NCBI GenBank assembly: GCA_947577025.1 | Contig: CANPTO010000004.1 | Span: 40,859-104,858 of the forward strand | Length of the DNA stretch: 64,000 nucleotides | Source: an uncultured Clostridiaceae bacterium | GTDB taxonomy: Bacteria > Bacillota > Clostridia > TANB77 > CAG-508 | Direction: 5' to 3' | Shown: piece after piece, positions 20,318 to 30,716 of the stretch | How positions within the stretch are numbered: position 1 is the first letter of the stretch | Layout: every line of letters starts with the position of its first letter | Notes under the pieces: model-generated | Database searches by the model: none | Seen by the model: the letters and a program-made list of their open reading frames with translations, nothing else | What the model was told of the DNA's origin: nothing | Position numbers and translations under genes: made by a program

Positions 20318-20752
20318 CTAAATCACCTCTGTCTTTCCACCTAAAGCCTCGATTGTTTCTTTAGCTTTTTTAGTGAATCTTACAGCTTTAACAGTTAATT
20401 TTTTCTCTAAAGTACCTGTTGCAAGGATTACTATACCATCATTTGCTTTTGAAATGATTCCATCTGCTATTAGGCTTTGGGCTGTAACTTCTTCAGTTGT
20501 AGCTTTATTAAGCATTGTTAAAGTTACTTCTGCATAAGTTTTTGCGTGTATATTTGTAAATCCTCTTTTTGGTAATCTTCTATATAATGGTGTTTGACCA
20601 CCTTCAAATCCACGTCTAACTCCTCCACCTGATCTTGCTTTTTGTCCTTTATGACCTCTACCAGATGTTTTTCCTAGACCTGAACCTATTCCACGTCCTA
20701 CTCTTTTTTTACCTTCTGTTTTTTGTGCTGGTTTTAATTCGTCTAATTTCAT
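20318..20752 (-). CDS. rplO: 50S ribosomal protein L15
   Basis: 144 aa. N-terminal [20 protein letters not shown] and RRLPKRGF are the L15 signature. AAGGAGGTG lies upstream of the ATG. Directly abuts secY. The upstream neighbour is rpsE with 131 bases between, where rpmD (L30) would normally lie. Confidence 0.97.
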   Translation of the reverse strand: MKLDELKPAQKTEGKKRVGRGIGSGLGKTSGRGHKGQKARSGGGVRRGFEGGQTPLYRRLPKRGFTNIHAKTYAEVTLTMLNKATTEEVTAQSLIADGIISKANDGIVILATGTLEKKLTVKAVRFTKKAKETIEALGGKTEVI

Positions 20753-20786
20753 TTCTGAGATTACACCTCCTTGTTAAATTTGTCAG

Positions 20787-20880
20787 GGGACACTCCTTAC
20801 CTCTTTGTCACTCCCACTTGGGCAGAAGGAATATCCCCTCCCCTTGTGAATTAGTGTTCAAATAGCTTACGTGTTCTCCT
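20787..20880. repeat. Repeat fragment in place of rpmD
   Basis: Contains AGGGGACACTCCTT and the tail CCTTGTGAATTAGTGTTCAAATA. The same tail with one base changed occurs at 38917-38940 upstream of rpmI. It belongs to the GGGGACA-type dispersed repeats. No L30 coding sequence is present. Confidence 0.6.
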
Positions 20881-20883
20881 TAA

Positions 20884-21375
20884 TTATATTATATCTTCTA
20901 CTTTTTTTCCTCTTTTTTTAGCTACTTGCTCTATTGTTTGCATTTTCTTTAATCCTTCTATTGTAGCATATACTACGTTTCTTGGATTGTTTGTTCCTAG
21001 TACTTTTGTACGAATATCTTTATATCCTGCAAGTTCTAGGACTGGTCTTACACTACCTCCTGCTATAAGTCCTGTACCTTCTGCTGCTGGTTTTAACATA
21101 ACTGTAGCACTACCGAATTTTCCAAGATATTCATGTGGTATTGTTGTTCCTACTACTGGAACTTCTATTAAATTCTTTTTAGCTTCTTCTATTGCTTTTT
21201 TGATTGCATCTGGAACTTCTGATGCTTTTCCATTACCTACGCCAATATGTCCAGCTTCATCTCCAACTACAACTACAGCACTAAATCTGAATGTTCTACC
21301 ACCTTTAACAACTTTTGCAACTCTGTTAATAGCAACTACTTTTTCTTTTAATTCAGATGTATTTTCTGCTTGCAC
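20884..21375 (-). CDS. rpsE: 30S ribosomal protein S5
   Basis: 163 aa starting at a GTG that has AGGAGG 9 bases upstream. Contains [23 protein letters not shown] and [15 protein letters not shown]. Part of the decoding-site neck of the 30S subunit. It has TTCGGT in the Phe-Gly phase only. Confidence 0.97.
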   Translation of the reverse strand: MQAENTSELKEKVVAINRVAKVVKGGRTFRFSAVVVVGDEAGHIGVGNGKASEVPDAIKKAIEEAKKNLIEVPVVGTTIPHEYLGKFGSATVMLKPAAEGTGLIAGGSVRPVLELAGYKDIRTKVLGTNNPRNVVYATIEGLKKMQTIEQVAKKRGKKVEDII

Positions 21376-21415
21376 TTTTATTTTCCTCCTTTTCCTCGAT
21401 CTTGTTTAAGTTTCT

Positions 21416-21476
21416 GTCGGGGACACATCTTTCCCCTAGGTATTCCTTTAAGGACAAGATATGTCCCGCGCCGGGT
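21416..21476. repeat. Dispersed GGGGACACATCTT palindromic repeat
   Basis: CGGGGACACATCTT is mirrored by AAGATATGTCCCGCG, with AGGTATTCCTTTA inside. Similar elements at 25053-25110 and, degenerate, at 38788-38850. Confidence 0.7.
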
Positions 21477-21488
21477 ACCTCTATTATT

Positions 21489-21848
21489 TTAGAATTCTAG
21501 TCCTGCTTCTCTTGCAGCTTCTGCTAGTTCTTTTACTACACCGTGGTATACGTATCCACCTCTGTCGTAAACAACATTTTTTATATTTTTTTCTAAAGCT
21601 CTTTTTGCAATTAAAGCTCCTACTTCTTTTGCAGCTTCTTTATTTGCATGCTTTGTTTTTACTTCTTTATCAAGTGTTGATGCACTTACTAATGTAGTTT
21701 GCTTAACATCATCTACTATTTGTACAAATAGGTTTTTATTACTTCTATATACACATAGTCTTGGACATTCACTTGTTCCACTTATTTTTCTGCGAACTCT
21801 AATATGTCTTCTTTCTCTTGTAAGCTTTCTATCTGTTTTAGTAATCAT
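21489..21848 (-). CDS. rplR: 50S ribosomal protein L18
   Basis: 119 aa; [13 protein letters not shown] at the N-terminus and [23 protein letters not shown] at the C-terminus identify L18, which binds 5S rRNA. About 65 bases after rplF in transcription order. Confidence 0.97.
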   Translation of the reverse strand: MITKTDRKLTRERRHIRVRRKISGTSECPRLCVYRSNKNLFVQIVDDVKQTTLVSASTLDKEVKTKHANKEAAKEVGALIAKRALEKNIKNVVYDRGGYVYHGVVKELAEAAREAGLEF

Positions 21849-21913
21849 AGTCTTTTCTCCTTTCTTAAATTAGTTTTTGCCAATTTAAATGTATCTTGTT
21901 TAAGTTCTATCTA

Positions 21914-22453
21914 TTATTTTTTACCAGCTTTACCTTCTTTTCTTCTAATATGTTCATCAGAATATTTAATACCTTTTCCATGGTAAACTTCTGGTGGTCT
22001 TTTTGTTCTTACAACTGCTGCTGTTTGGCCAACTACTTCTTTATCTATTCCTCTTACTATAATTGTGTTTGCATTTGGAACTTCAAATGTAATTCCTTCT
22101 GGAGCTTCCATTTCTACTGGATGAGAATATCCTAAATTCATTACTAATTTTTTTCCTTGTAATTGTGCTCTATATCCAACACCAACTATTTGTAATTCTT
22201 TTTTGTATTCGTTTAGAACACCTTCTATCATGTTATGTATTAATGTTCTTGTTAGTCCATGTAAACTTCTATTTTCTGCTTCATCATTTGGTCTTGTTAC
22301 TGTTATAATATTTCCATCTATTGAAACAGTCATATTTTTGTGTATTTCTCTTTCTAATGTTCCTTTAGGACCTTTTACTGTTAAGTGCATATCATCTAAT
22401 TTTACTTCTACGCCCTCTGGTACAGTAATAGGTTTGTTTCCTATTCTTGACAT
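21914..22453 (-). CDS. rplF: 50S ribosomal protein L6
   Basis: 179 aa; starts MSRIGNKPI and ends with RPPEVYHGKGIKYSDEHIRRKEGK, the L6 signature. Two tandem L6 folds are expected. The 161-base gap to rpsH holds a palindromic repeat. Confidence 0.97.
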   Translation of the reverse strand: MSRIGNKPITVPEGVEVKLDDMHLTVKGPKGTLEREIHKNMTVSIDGNIITVTRPNDEAENRSLHGLTRTLIHNMIEGVLNEYKKELQIVGVGYRAQLQGKKLVMNLGYSHPVEMEAPEGITFEVPNANTIIVRGIDKEVVGQTAAVVRTKRPPEVYHGKGIKYSDEHIRRKEGKAGKK

Positions 22454-22477
22454 TTTAGTTTTCCCTCCTTCTTTCAG

Positions 22478-22614
22478 ACGTCGGATGTCAGAGGTCAGAG
22501 GTCGGACATTTTTATCCTTCCTTTTTCTCTTTCTTCCATTACTCTTTCATATTCATTGTTCTAATTTTCATCTTCCATCTTCTGTCTTCCGACTTCTGAC
22601 TTCCGACTTCTAAA
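22478..22614. repeat. GTCGGA/GAAGTC-type palindromic repeat between rpsH and rplF
   Basis: CGTCGGATGTCAGAGGTC on one side and GACTTCTGACTTCCGACTTC on the other form a long imperfect hairpin. It belongs to a family also seen near 23254, 27181, 28553, 30690, 43445 and 47645. Confidence 0.8.
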
Positions 22615-23013
22615 TTACCATACGTATGCTAGGACTTCTCCTCCTAAACCTTCTGTTCTTGCTTGTTTATCTGTTTTTATTCCTTTTGATGTAGATATTA
22701 GAGCAATTCCTAAACCGTTTAATACTTGTGGTAATTCGTCTTTAGATGCATATACTCTTAACCCTGGTTTGCTAATTCTTTTTATACCATCAATTACTCT
22801 AGCACCTTTTTCATCATATTTTATTGTTATTCTGATAACTCCTTGGTTATCATTTTTTATTTCTTCAAATGATTTTATATATCCTTCTTCAAATAGTATT
22901 TTAGCTATTGCTTTTTTCATATTTGATGCTGGAATATCAACTGTTTTATGTTTTGAGCTGTTTGCATTTCTTATTCTTGTTAGCATATCTGCTATTGGAT
23001 CAGTTGTATTCAT
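22615..23013 (-). CDS. rpsH: 30S ribosomal protein S8
   Basis: 132 aa; [18 protein letters not shown] start and [20 protein letters not shown] near the end are S8 hallmarks. S8 binds 16S helix 21 and represses spc operons in other bacteria. Confidence 0.97.
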   Translation of the reverse strand: MNTTDPIADMLTRIRNANSSKHKTVDIPASNMKKAIAKILFEEGYIKSFEEIKNDNQGVIRITIKYDEKGARVIDGIKRISKPGLRVYASKDELPQVLNGLGIALISTSKGIKTDKQARTEGLGGEVLAYVW

Positions 23014-23045
23014 TAACTTCTTTCCCTCCTTTTCTTGCTTCTATT

Positions 23046-23231
23046 TTACCAACTTGCTTTTTTAACTCCTGGTATTTCACCTTTATGTGCTAATTCTCTA
23101 AAACATACACGGCATATACCAAATTTTCTAATATAAGCATGTGGTCTTCCACAAATTTTACATCTATTGTATTCTCTTGTCTTATATTTTTGTTCTCTTT
23201 GTTGCTTTACTTTTAAAGATTTTTTAGCCAT
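23046..23231 (-). CDS. rpsN: 30S ribosomal protein S14, zinc type
   Basis: 61 aa from the ATG with AAGGAG 7 bases upstream; the longer reading from 23297 only translates repeat DNA. CKICG and CRVCF supply the four zinc cysteines, as in the short zinc-binding S14 of Firmicutes. Confidence 0.95.
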   Translation of the reverse strand: MAKKSLKVKQQREQKYKTREYNRCKICGRPHAYIRKFGICRVCFRELAHKGEIPGVKKASW

Positions 23232-23249
23232 TGGCTTTCTCCTTTCTTT

Positions 23250-23389
23250 TTTGGAAGTTGGATGTTGGATGTTAGAAATTTTATTTCTAATTTTCAAACA
23301 TTATTCCATTTCAACTTCTTTTTAGTACTTTTAGAGTTCCTTGTCGTTTATTGTAGGTTTTATATTTTCTAACCTCCAACTTCCAACTT
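23250..23389. repeat. GAAGTTGGA-type palindromic repeat between rplE and rpsN
   Basis: GGAAGTTGGATGTTGGATG on the left and CCTCCAACTTCCAACTTC on the right. Same family as 22478, with TTG in place of TCG. Confidence 0.75.
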
Positions 23390-23929
23390 CTAACTTCTAA
23401 ATGGCATTCCTAATAATGTTAATAGTTCTCTTGCTTCTTCGTCTGTTTTTGCTGTTGTAACGAATATTATATCCATTCCTCTTACTTTATCTACTTTGTC
23501 ATATTCAATTTCAGGGAATATTAATTGTTCTTTAACACCCATTGAGTAGTTTCCTCTACCATCAAATGAATTTTTTGATACTCCTCTAAAATCTCTAACT
23601 CTTGGAAGTGCTACATTAAATAGTTTGTATGCAAAATCATACATTTTTCCACTTCTTAATGTAACTTTACATCCCATATTTACACCTTCTCTTATTTTAA
23701 AAGCAGCTATAGCTTTTTTTGCTTTTGTTATGATTGGTGATTGACCTGTAATTAATTTTATATCATTCATAGCATTTTCTAATGATTTTGGATTGTCTTT
23801 GATATCTCCTAAACCAACATTTAGAACTATTTTCTCTAGTTTTGGAACTTCCATTATAGATTTATAGTTAAATTTTTTCATCATTGCTGGTACTACTTCA
23901 TTTATGTATTGTTCTTTTAATGTTTCCAT
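23390..23929 (-). CDS. rplE: 50S ribosomal protein L5
   Basis: 179 aa; [28 protein letters not shown] and [20 protein letters not shown] mark L5, a 5S rRNA-binding protein of the central protuberance. Confidence 0.97.
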   Translation of the reverse strand: METLKEQYINEVVPAMMKKFNYKSIMEVPKLEKIVLNVGLGDIKDNPKSLENAMNDIKLITGQSPIITKAKKAIAAFKIREGVNMGCKVTLRSGKMYDFAYKLFNVALPRVRDFRGVSKNSFDGRGNYSMGVKEQLIFPEIEYDKVDKVRGMDIIFVTTAKTDEEARELLTLLGMPFRS

Positions 23930-24068
23930 GGTCTATATGCTCCTCCTTTTCTTTCTTTATATGTTAGGGGACATTACTTTACCTTTTAGTCATTTTATGT
24001 TATACTTAAAAAATATTTCTTCTTTTTATTATTTAGTAAATGACTAAATAGCTCTAGTATAATCCTAC

Positions 24069-24377
24069 CTATTTTAATTTAGCATTGCATTTTTTACAAA
24101 CACGTACTTTTTGATCTTTTTCTATTTCAAAACCAATTCTTGTAGTTTTTCCGCATTTTGGGCAAACCACATTTACTTTGCTTGCGTGAATAGCACATTC
24201 TACTGGTATTATTCCTCCTTCTTCGCCTTGCTTTCTTGGTTTAACATGTTTTTTTCTTATATTAATACCTTTTACTACTATTTTCTCTGTTTTTGGTATT
24301 ACTTCTAAAACTTCTCCTGTTTTTCCTTTATCATTTCCTGATAAAATTTTAACATTGTCACCTTTTCTTATTTTCAT
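24069..24377 (-). CDS. rplX: 50S ribosomal protein L24, zinc-ribbon-tailed
   Basis: 102 aa. KOW motif with GDNVKILSGNDKGKTGEVLEV and a C-terminal CPKCG...CKKCN pair, so a zinc site is likely. The tail holds TGCGGA in the Cys-Gly phase without harm. Confidence 0.96.
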   Translation of the reverse strand: MKIRKGDNVKILSGNDKGKTGEVLEVIPKTEKIVVKGINIRKKHVKPRKQGEEGGIIPVECAIHASKVNVVCPKCGKTTRIGFEIEKDQKVRVCKKCNAKLK

Positions 24378-24639
24378 TTTTATTTTTCACCTCTTCTTTT
24401 CTTCATTTTAAGGTTTTTAATTTTATTTTAGCTAGTCAGAAGTAGCCTTTTCTAAGGTATACAAGTTCGCTTTGCTCACTTGCATCTTTAATTAGATACT
24501 ACTCTTTATGCAGTCATGCGATAACTAATAATTTGTAATTCCTCTTTCAGCCTAAGGGCTTCTCTCGGAAACAAATTATAAGTTCCTGCATCTTTAATCT
24601 GTAACACTCAAATGTCTACTAGACATTTTCGTTAACAGC
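24378..24639. other. 262-base gap inside the ribosomal operon
   Basis: No ORF. It contains several short mirrored segments (for example GTTCGCTTTGCTCACTTGC near 24466 and ACAAATTATAAGTTCCTGCATCTTTAAT near 24570) and looks like decayed repeat DNA. I assign no function. Confidence 0.4.
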
Positions 24640-25008
24640 TTAAAGAACTTCTGGAGCTAATGATAATATTTTCATATAGTCTTTATCTCTTAATTCTCTT
24701 GCAACAGGTCCAAATATACGTGTTCCTTTTGGATTTTTATCTTCTTTTATAATAACTGCTGCATTTTCATCAAATCTTACATATGATCCATCTGCTCTTC
24801 TTATTGGTTTCTTTGTTCTTACTACTACTGCTTTTACAACATCACCTTTTTTTACAACTCCACCTGGTGTTGCTGATTTAACAGAAGCAACTATAACGTC
24901 TCCAACTCTAGCATATTTTCTATATGAACCACCTAAACATCTAATGCACATTATTTCTTTTGCACCAGTATTGTCGGCTACTTTTAATATAGTTTGTTGT
25001 TGTACCAT
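24640..25008 (-). CDS. rplN: 50S ribosomal protein L14
   Basis: 122 aa; starts [21 protein letters not shown] and contains [21 protein letters not shown]14 sits at the inter-subunit face near helix 95. Confidence 0.97.
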   Translation of the reverse strand: MVQQQTILKVADNTGAKEIMCIRCLGGSYRKYARVGDVIVASVKSATPGGVVKKGDVVKAVVVRTKKPIRRADGSYVRFDENAAVIIKEDKNPKGTRIFGPVARELRDKDYMKILSLAPEVL

Positions 25009-25052
25009 TTTTAGCTGGCCTCCTTTTCTTCTCTATCTTGTTTTAGTTTCTG

Positions 25053-25110
25053 ACGGGGACACATCTTTTCCTATGGTCAATGTCTTGCGTGATAAGATAT
25101 GTGCCGCACG
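25053..25110. repeat. Dispersed GGGGACACATCTT palindromic repeat (second copy)
   Basis: GACGGGGACACATCTTTTCC and GATAAGATATGTGCCGCACG, related to 21416-21476; located between rplN and rpsQ. Confidence 0.65.
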
Positions 25111-25196
25111 TGGTTTCTCGCATTATTTGTGACGGAACTCATCTTTTCTTTTAACATCACTCTTGGATTAATATATGTCTCGTTAAACTATTTTTA

Positions 25197-25460
25197 TTAT
25201 TTTACTATTGCCTTTTCTACTATTTTTACAAGTCTGAATCTTTTATCTTTTGATAAAGGTCTTGTTTCCATTACTTCTACTTTATCGCCGATTCCGCATT
25301 CATTGTTTTCGTCATGAGCTTTTAATGTATATGTTCTTTTTTGAATTTTTCCATATGTTTTGTTTTTCTCACTTGTTTCTACTGCTACAACTATTGTTTT
25401 ATCCATTTTATTTGATTTAACAATTCCTGTATAAGTTTTACGAAGATTTCTTTCTTCCAT
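25197..25460 (-). CDS. rpsQ: 30S ribosomal protein S17
   Basis: 87 aa; [19 protein letters not shown] and [19 protein letters not shown] are S17 hallmarks. Binds 16S helices 7 and 11. Contains TGCGGA and ATCGGC, both with the C in third codon position. Confidence 0.97.
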   Translation of the reverse strand: MEERNLRKTYTGIVKSNKMDKTIVVAVETSEKNKTYGKIQKRTYTLKAHDENNECGIGDKVEVMETRPLSKDKRFRLVKIVEKAIVK

Positions 25461-25478
25461 GATTTATGAATCTCCTTT

Positions 25479-25679
25479 CTATTTGTTTTCTGCTAATTTT
25501 CTTTGTGTTAATATTGTATTTATTCTTGCAATGTCTTTCTTAACTTCTTTTATTTTCATAGGATTATCTAATCCATTTGTTGCTAAACTAAATCTTAATT
25601 TGAATAGCTCTGATTTTAATTCTCCTAATTCTTTTTCTAGTTCTGGTGAAGACATTTCTTTTATTTTATTTATCTTCAT
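25479..25679 (-). CDS. rpmC: 50S ribosomal protein L29
   Basis: 66 aa from the ATG preceded by AGGTGGTG; upstream GTG codons overlap that site and the end of rplP. Helical hairpin with LKSELFKLRFSLATNGLDNP, typical of L29 at the exit tunnel. Confidence 0.95.
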   Translation of the reverse strand: MKINKIKEMSSPELEKELGELKSELFKLRFSLATNGLDNPMKIKEVKKDIARINTILTQRKLAENK

Positions 25680-25680
25680 C

Positions 25681-26109
25681 TTATTCACCACCTACTTCAG
25701 TTTCTTTTTTTACAAACTTAGTTTTTACAGATAGTTTCATTGAAGCAAGTCTTAGTGCTTCTCTTGCAGTTTCCTCTGGTACTCCTGCTATTTCGAACAT
25801 TACTCTACCTGGTTTTATAGCTGCTACCCAATATTCTACGGCTCCTTTACCTTTACCCATACGAGTTTCAGCTGGTTTTTTTGTTATTGGTTTATCTGGG
25901 AAGATTTTTATCCAAACCTTTCCACCTCTTTTTATATAACGAGTCATAGCAACACGGGCTGATTCTATTTGGTTTGTTGTAATTAACCCTGCTTCTAATG
26001 CTTGTATTCCGTATTCACCATCTGATACGAAGTTTCCTCTTGTTGCTTTTCCTCTGTTTCTACCTTTTTGTTGTTTTCTATATTTTGTTCTTTTTGGCAT
26101 TAATGGCAT
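25681..26109 (-). CDS. rplP: 50S ribosomal protein L16
   Basis: 142 aa; [19 protein letters not shown] and [19 protein letters not shown] are L16 motifs. Its ATG overlaps the rpsC stop by one base (TAATG), implying coupled translation. Confidence 0.97.
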   Translation of the reverse strand: MPLMPKRTKYRKQQKGRNRGKATRGNFVSDGEYGIQALEAGLITTNQIESARVAMTRYIKRGGKVWIKIFPDKPITKKPAETRMGKGKGAVEYWVAAIKPGRVMFEIAGVPEETAREALRLASMKLSVKTKFVKKETEVGGE

Positions 26110-26768
26110 TATTTGTCTCCTCCTTCCACTTGTTTCTTAGCTGGAAGAACTTCTCCTTTATATATCCAAACTTTTACACCGATTTTTCCGTATGTTGTAT
26201 CTGCTTCTGCAAATCCATAATCAATATCAGCTCTTAAAGTTTGTAATGGAATATTTCCTTCTTTATAGAATTCAGTTCTAGCCATGTCAGCTCCACCTAA
26301 TCTTCCAGATACTGCAGTTTTAATTCCTAAAGCACCTGCTTTCATAGTTTTTTGCATACATTGTTTCATAGCTCTTCTGAATGAAATTCTTCTTTCTAGT
26401 TGTCCTGCGATGTTTTCTGCAACTAATTGTGCATTTAAATCAACATCTTTTACTTCAACTATATTTAAATTTACTTCTTTTCCTATCATTTTTTGTAGTT
26501 CATTTTTTAGGCTTTCAGCTAAGTTTCCACCTTTACCAATTACTAGTCCTGGTTTTGCAGTGTTAACATTAACTTTTACAAATTTAGCAGTTCTTTCAAT
26601 TTCTATTTTTGAAATTCCACTAATATATAATTTTTTCTTAACATATTCACGAATTTTGTGGTCTTCTACTAGGTAATCAGCAAAATCTTTTTTACTTGCA
26701 TACCATTTTGAGTTCCAGTCTTTTATTACACCAACTCTTAATCCATGTGGATCCATTTTTTGTCCCAT
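26109..26768 (-). CDS. rpsC: 30S ribosomal protein S3
   Basis: 219 aa; [18 protein letters not shown] start, KH domain with PGLVIGKGG, and a C-terminal domain with [17 protein letters not shown] sequence ([18 protein letters not shown]). mRNA-entry protein. Confidence 0.97.
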   Translation of the reverse strand: MGQKMDPHGLRVGVIKDWNSKWYASKKDFADYLVEDHKIREYVKKKLYISGISKIEIERTAKFVKVNVNTAKPGLVIGKGGNLAESLKNELQKMIGKEVNLNIVEVKDVDLNAQLVAENIAGQLERRISFRRAMKQCMQKTMKAGALGIKTAVSGRLGGADMARTEFYKEGNIPLQTLRADIDYGFAEADTTYGKIGVKVWIYKGEVLPAKKQVEGGDK

Positions 26769-26804
26769 GTTTTGTTTTCCCTCCTTGTTTTTTTGGATAT
26801 TTTA

Positions 26805-27161
26805 TTATTCTCTTTCCTTTAATTTTATTGTTATATGACTTGTTCTTTTACGAATTCTAACTGCTGAACCTTTTGCTGCTGGTCTTATTCTTTTTAATGT
26901 TGGACCTTGATTTGCATATATTTCAGCTACATATAGTTTTTCATGTGCCATATTGTGGTTGTTTTCAGCATTTGCTATTGCTGATTTTAATAATTTTTCT
27001 ATTATTTCAGATGCAGCTTTTGGTGTAAATTTAACTGTTGCTAAAGCTTCGTCAACATTTTTACCTCTTATTAAATCTGCTACTATTTTAACTTTTCTTG
27101 ATGAAATTCTAGCATATTTAAGTGTTGCTACTGCTTCTGGTATTATAACTTCGTTTTCCAC
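26805..27161 (-). CDS. rplV: 50S ribosomal protein L22
   Basis: 118 aa; [18 protein letters not shown] and [20 protein letters not shown] identify L22, whose loop lines the exit tunnel. Confidence 0.97.
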   Translation of the reverse strand: MENEVIIPEAVATLKYARISSRKVKIVADLIRGKNVDEALATVKFTPKAASEIIEKLLKSAIANAENNHNMAHEKLYVAEIYANQGPTLKRIRPAAKGSAVRIRKRTSHITIKLKERE

Positions 27162-27175
27162 GTTTTTTCCCTCCT

Positions 27176-27359
27176 TGTTTGATTGGATGTCGGTGGTCGG
27201 ATATCTGAGGTCGGAATTTAGGGTAATTCCTTCGAGGTGTGGATGACTGCACTAACACATAACTTATCTCTAACTCGCTATCGCTCGAAGAGCTAAGAAA
27301 TAGTCGCCCCTACAACCCGTTCATTCTGACTTCTGATTTCTGACTTCTGACTTCTATTT
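27176..27359. repeat. GTCGGA/GACTTC-type palindromic repeat between rpsS and rplV
   Basis: GGATGTCGGTGGTCGGATATC and TTCTGACTTCTGACTTC form the outer arms. The interior has ACTCGCTATCGCTCGAAGAG and a CGCCCCTACAACC segment similar to the GTAGGGGC motif in other repeats here. Confidence 0.7.
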
Positions 27360-27635
27360 CTATTTTTTAGTTGTTTTTTCTCCTGCATGACCTTTGAAAG
27401 TTCTTGTTGGAGCAAATTCTCCTAATTTATGACCTATCATTTCTTCTGTTATATAAACAGGTACATGTTTTCTACCATCGTGAACAGCTATTGTGTGTCC
27501 TACCATTTGAGGGTATATAGTAGAAGCTCTTGACCATGTTTTTAATACTTCTTTAGCTCCTGTTTCGTTCATTGCTTCAATTCTTTTCATTAATTCTGGT
27601 GCAATGAATGGAGTTTTTTTGCTTGATCTTGACAT
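27360..27635 (-). CDS. rpsS: 30S ribosomal protein S19
   Basis: 91 aa; [19 protein letters not shown] and [18 protein letters not shown] are S19 signatures. Head protein of the 30S subunit. Confidence 0.97.
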   Translation of the reverse strand: MSRSSKKTPFIAPELMKRIEAMNETGAKEVLKTWSRASTIYPQMVGHTIAVHDGRKHVPVYITEEMIGHKLGEFAPTRTFKGHAGEKTTKK

Positions 27636-27701
27636 GTTTTATTTGCCTCCTTTTTCAGATTTTTCTCTTAGATATTGAAAATTAATTTTCTAACACCTAT
27701 C

Positions 27702-28529
27702 CTATTTTCTTCTCTTAACTATCATTTTGTTTGATTGTTTGTTTTTCTTTCTTGTCTTGTATCCTAGAGCTGGTTTACCCCAAGGTGTCATTGGTCCTGC
27801 GTGTCCTACTGGAGCTCTACCTTCACCACCACCATGTGGGTGATCTACTGGGTTCATTACAGAACCTCTAACTGTTGGACGTATTCCCATATGTCTTGTT
27901 CTTCCTGCTTTTCCTATTTTTACGTTTTCATGGTCTGTGTTTCCAACTGTTCCGATTGTTGCTCTACATCTTGCTAGAACTAATCTCATTTCTCCTGATG
28001 GAAGTCTTACGTGAGCATATTTTCCTTCTTTAGCCATTAATTGCGCTTCTTGACCTGCTGCTCTAACCATTTTTCCACCTTGACCTGGGTTTAATTCAAT
28101 ATTGTGGATTAATGTACCTACTGGTATGCTTTCGATTGGCATACAGTTACCTGGTTTTATATCTACTTTTTGTCCAGATACTACTTTGTCTCCATCTGTT
28201 AACCCTACTGGTGCTAATATGTAAGATTTTGTTCCATCTTCATATTCGATTAATGCGATATTTGCACTTCTGTTTGGATCATATTCGATTCCTATTACAG
28301 TAGCTACCATATCGTCTTTATTTCTTTTAAAATCAATTATTCTATATTTTTGTCTGTTTCCTCCACCTTGATGTCTTACAGTTATTCTACCATATGAGTT
28401 TCTTCCTGCTTTTTCTTTCTTTACTGTTAATAAAGATTTTTCAGGAGTTTTCTTTGTTATTTCATCAAATGTAGAAACTGTCATGTTTCTTAGTGATGGA
28501 GTTGTTGGTCTAAAATGTTTCATTCCCAT
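27702..28529 (-). CDS. rplB: 50S ribosomal protein L2
   Basis: 275 aa; ends with [19 protein letters not shown], the L2 loop with the peptidyl-transferase-proximal histidine. ATCGGA is present in the Ile-Gly phase without disruption. Confidence 0.98.
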   Translation of the reverse strand: MGMKHFRPTTPSLRNMTVSTFDEITKKTPEKSLLTVKKEKAGRNSYGRITVRHQGGGNRQKYRIIDFKRNKDDMVATVIGIEYDPNRSANIALIEYEDGTKSYILAPVGLTDGDKVVSGQKVDIKPGNCMPIESIPVGTLIHNIELNPGQGGKMVRAAGQEAQLMAKEGKYAHVRLPSGEMRLVLARCRATIGTVGNTDHENVKIGKAGRTRHMGIRPTVRGSVMNPVDHPHGGGEGRAPVGHAGPMTPWGKPALGYKTRKKNKQSNKMIVKRRK

Positions 28530-28847
28530 TTTGTTTTTCTCTCCTTTTCTATTGGAAGTCAGAGGTCAGATGTCGGAAGTCGGATTTTTAGTATATTCTT
28601 CGAAGAATATTTCTGCAACTTCATATTCTAACTTTAACTTCTAAATTATTTGTAGATTTTTTCCTGCTCTACTTACAGATATTCTTTGTTTTCCGAGTTA
28701 TTTCTCGATAACTTTACTTTTAATGAATAATGAATAGTGAATGATGAATAGTGAATAATTAGATGTGCTTTTTTGCACTTTTTTATAGTAATTATTAATT
28801 TTTCATTATTCATTATTAATTATTCATTTCGGATGTAAGCTGCACAT
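28530..28847. repeat. 318-base gap in the S10 operon made of two repeat types
   Basis: 28553-28645 is a GAAGTCAGAGGTC-type palindrome. 28725-28830 is an AT-rich palindrome built from TGAATAATGAATAGTGAAT and its mirror, also found at 49955-50025. No gene seen. Confidence 0.7.
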
Positions 28848-29195
28848 CTATGCACCCATAAATTCATCTATTGAATCTTTGTATTTCTTAGTCATTTTTG
28901 TAGCTTTTCCGCCTTTTGCAAGATATGTTTTTTCGCCTGGGTTTGTATCGATTGTTACGATTGCTTTTTTCCAGTCTGATGTTTTTCCTTCATATCTTCC
29001 CATTCTTTTTGTTTTACCTTTTACAGTAACTGTGTTTACTTTTAATACTTTTACTTCAAATAGTTTTTCTACTGCGTTTGCAATATCAACTTTTGTAGCT
29101 TTTTTGTTTACTTCGAAAGTATATTTACCTTCTTGCATACTATCATTACTTTTTTCTGTTATAACAGGTGCTATTATTATATCTTCTGGTCTCAT
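28848..29195 (-). CDS. rplW: 50S ribosomal protein L23
   Basis: 115 aa; [21 protein letters not shown] and [19 protein letters not shown] identify L23, the trigger-factor and SRP docking protein. Starts one base after the rplD stop. Confidence 0.96.
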   Translation of the reverse strand: MRPEDIIIAPVITEKSNDSMQEGKYTFEVNKKATKVDIANAVEKLFEVKVLKVNTVTVKGKTKRMGRYEGKTSDWKKAIVTIDTNPGEKTYLAKGGKATKMTKKYKDSIDEFMGA

Positions 29196-29819
29196 CTATG
29201 CGTACACCTCCTCTAATTTTTTAACAGTATCTAGAGTAACTACTAAGTTTTTGTATTTTAATAAATCATATACGTTTATTGTATTTACTAATGTAGTTTT
29301 AACTCCTTCAATGTTTCTAGCAGATTTTTGAACGTTTTCGTTCTTTTCTGGTAATAACATTAATGTTTTACCTTCTACTTTTAAGTTGTTTAATACTTTT
29401 ACCATTTCTTTAGTTTTTATTTCTTTCATTTCTAAAGAATCTACTACTACTAATTCGTTTTCTAATACTTTTGAACTTAATACTGATTTAACAGCAAGTC
29501 TTCTTTCTTTTTTATTAACTGTGTAGTAGTATGAACGTGGTTTTGGTCCTAAAGCTATACCACCTTTTATCCATTGTGGAGCTCTTATAGAACCTTGTCT
29601 TGCTCTACCTGTTCCTTTTTGTCTCCATGGTTTTCTTCCACCACCACGAACTTCACTTCTTGTTTTTGTATTTTGTGTACCTTGTCTTTGATTTGCTAAA
29701 AAGTTAACTAATACGCTATGTACAACAGCTTCATTTGGTTCTATTCCAAATATTTCCTCTTTTAATTCTACTTCGCTAACTTTTTTTCCTTCTATATTAT
29801 ATACGTCTATTTTAGGCAT
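29196..29819 (-). CDS. rplD: 50S ribosomal protein L4
   Basis: 207 aa; RQGTQNTKTRSEVRGGGRK, KGTGRARQGSIRAPQW are the L4 extended-loop motifs. In other bacteria L4 represses the S10 operon through the leader. Confidence 0.97.
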   Translation of the reverse strand: MPKIDVYNIEGKKVSEVELKEEIFGIEPNEAVVHSVLVNFLANQRQGTQNTKTRSEVRGGGRKPWRQKGTGRARQGSIRAPQWIKGGIALGPKPRSYYYTVNKKERRLAVKSVLSSKVLENELVVVDSLEMKEIKTKEMVKVLNNLKVEGKTLMLLPEKNENVQKSARNIEGVKTTLVNTINVYDLLKYKNLVVTLDTVKKLEEVYA

Positions 29820-29838
29820 TTACTTCTTCCTCCTTCCC

Positions 29839-30468
29839 TTAAGCTTTTACGCTCATTTTTATTTTTAAGATAGCTCCTTTAACTCCTGGAACACTACCTT
29901 TTACTAATATTACGTTTTTATCTAGGTCAACAGCTACTACATCTAAGTTTTGGATTGTAACTGTTTGTCTTCCCATATGTCCTGGTAATTTTTTACCTTT
30001 GAAAACTCTACCTGGAGTTGATGTTGGTCCCATTGAACCTGGTCTTCTGTGATACATTGAACCATGTCCCATTGGTCCACGGCTTTGTCCATGTCTTTTT
30101 ATAACACCTTGGAATCCTTTTCCTTTAGATGTTCCTTGGATATCAACACTGTCTCCAACTGCAAATACGTCAGCTTTTAACTCGTCTCCTACTTTTAAAC
30201 CTTCTAAAGAATCTAATCTGAATTCTCTTAAATGTTTTTTAGGTGCTATGCTTGCTTTTGCATAATGACCTTTTACTGGTTTGTTTACTTTGTTTTCTTT
30301 TACATCTCCGAAACCTAATTGTATGGCATCATAACCGTCTGTTTCTACTGTTTTAATTTGTGCTATAACGCATGGTCCTGCTTCTATAGCTGTTACTGGA
30401 ATAACTTTTCCTGTTTCGTCAAATATTTGTGTCATTCCAATTTTCTTTCCTATTATTGCTTTTTTCAT
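29839..30468 (-). CDS. rplC: 50S ribosomal protein L3
   Basis: 209 aa; [19 protein letters not shown] and [20 protein letters not shown] are L3 signatures. GGAGG precedes the ATG. Contains TTCGGA as Phe-Gly only. Confidence 0.97.
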   Translation of the reverse strand: MKKAIIGKKIGMTQIFDETGKVIPVTAIEAGPCVIAQIKTVETDGYDAIQLGFGDVKENKVNKPVKGHYAKASIAPKKHLREFRLDSLEGLKVGDELKADVFAVGDSVDIQGTSKGKGFQGVIKRHGQSRGPMGHGSMYHRRPGSMGPTSTPGRVFKGKKLPGHMGRQTVTIQNLDVVAVDLDKNVILVKGSVPGVKGAILKIKMSVKA

Positions 30469-30520
30469 TTTTTAATTTTCCTCCTAACTATTGGCTAATG
30501 AAATAATTTGCATTTTTTAC

Positions 30521-30580
30521 TGGGCGTAATTCGGTAAATGCTCTTTGGTATTCCTAACCGATTAATCCCCTACATTTTTT
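30521..30580. repeat. GGGCGTAATTCGGTAAAT hairpin repeat (copy 1)
   Basis: GGGCGTAATTCGGTAAAT, a short spacer, then GGTATTCCTAACCGATTAAT and CCCCTACATT. Close to the element at 55663-55716. Lies between rplC and rpsJ. Confidence 0.8.
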
Positions 30581-30716
30581 TCCATTAGCTTGGTTTGATT
30601 TTTGTGCAATTATATTTGCATTTTATTTACTTTTCATTTTTTTGATATCAGTTTTAAGTTTTTCATTTTTGGCTGTTTAATTTTCTAACCTCCAACTTCC
30701 AACTTCTAACTTCCAT

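Noticed and set aside
23046..23297. S14 with a 22-residue N-terminal extension
   Set aside because: The extension covers a palindromic repeat; AAGGAG fits the ATG at 23231, giving the standard 61-aa protein.
28725..28830. AT-rich mirrored repeats as a CRISPR array or replication origin
   Set aside because: There is one palindrome without regular spacers, no DnaA boxes that I could identify and no cas genes.
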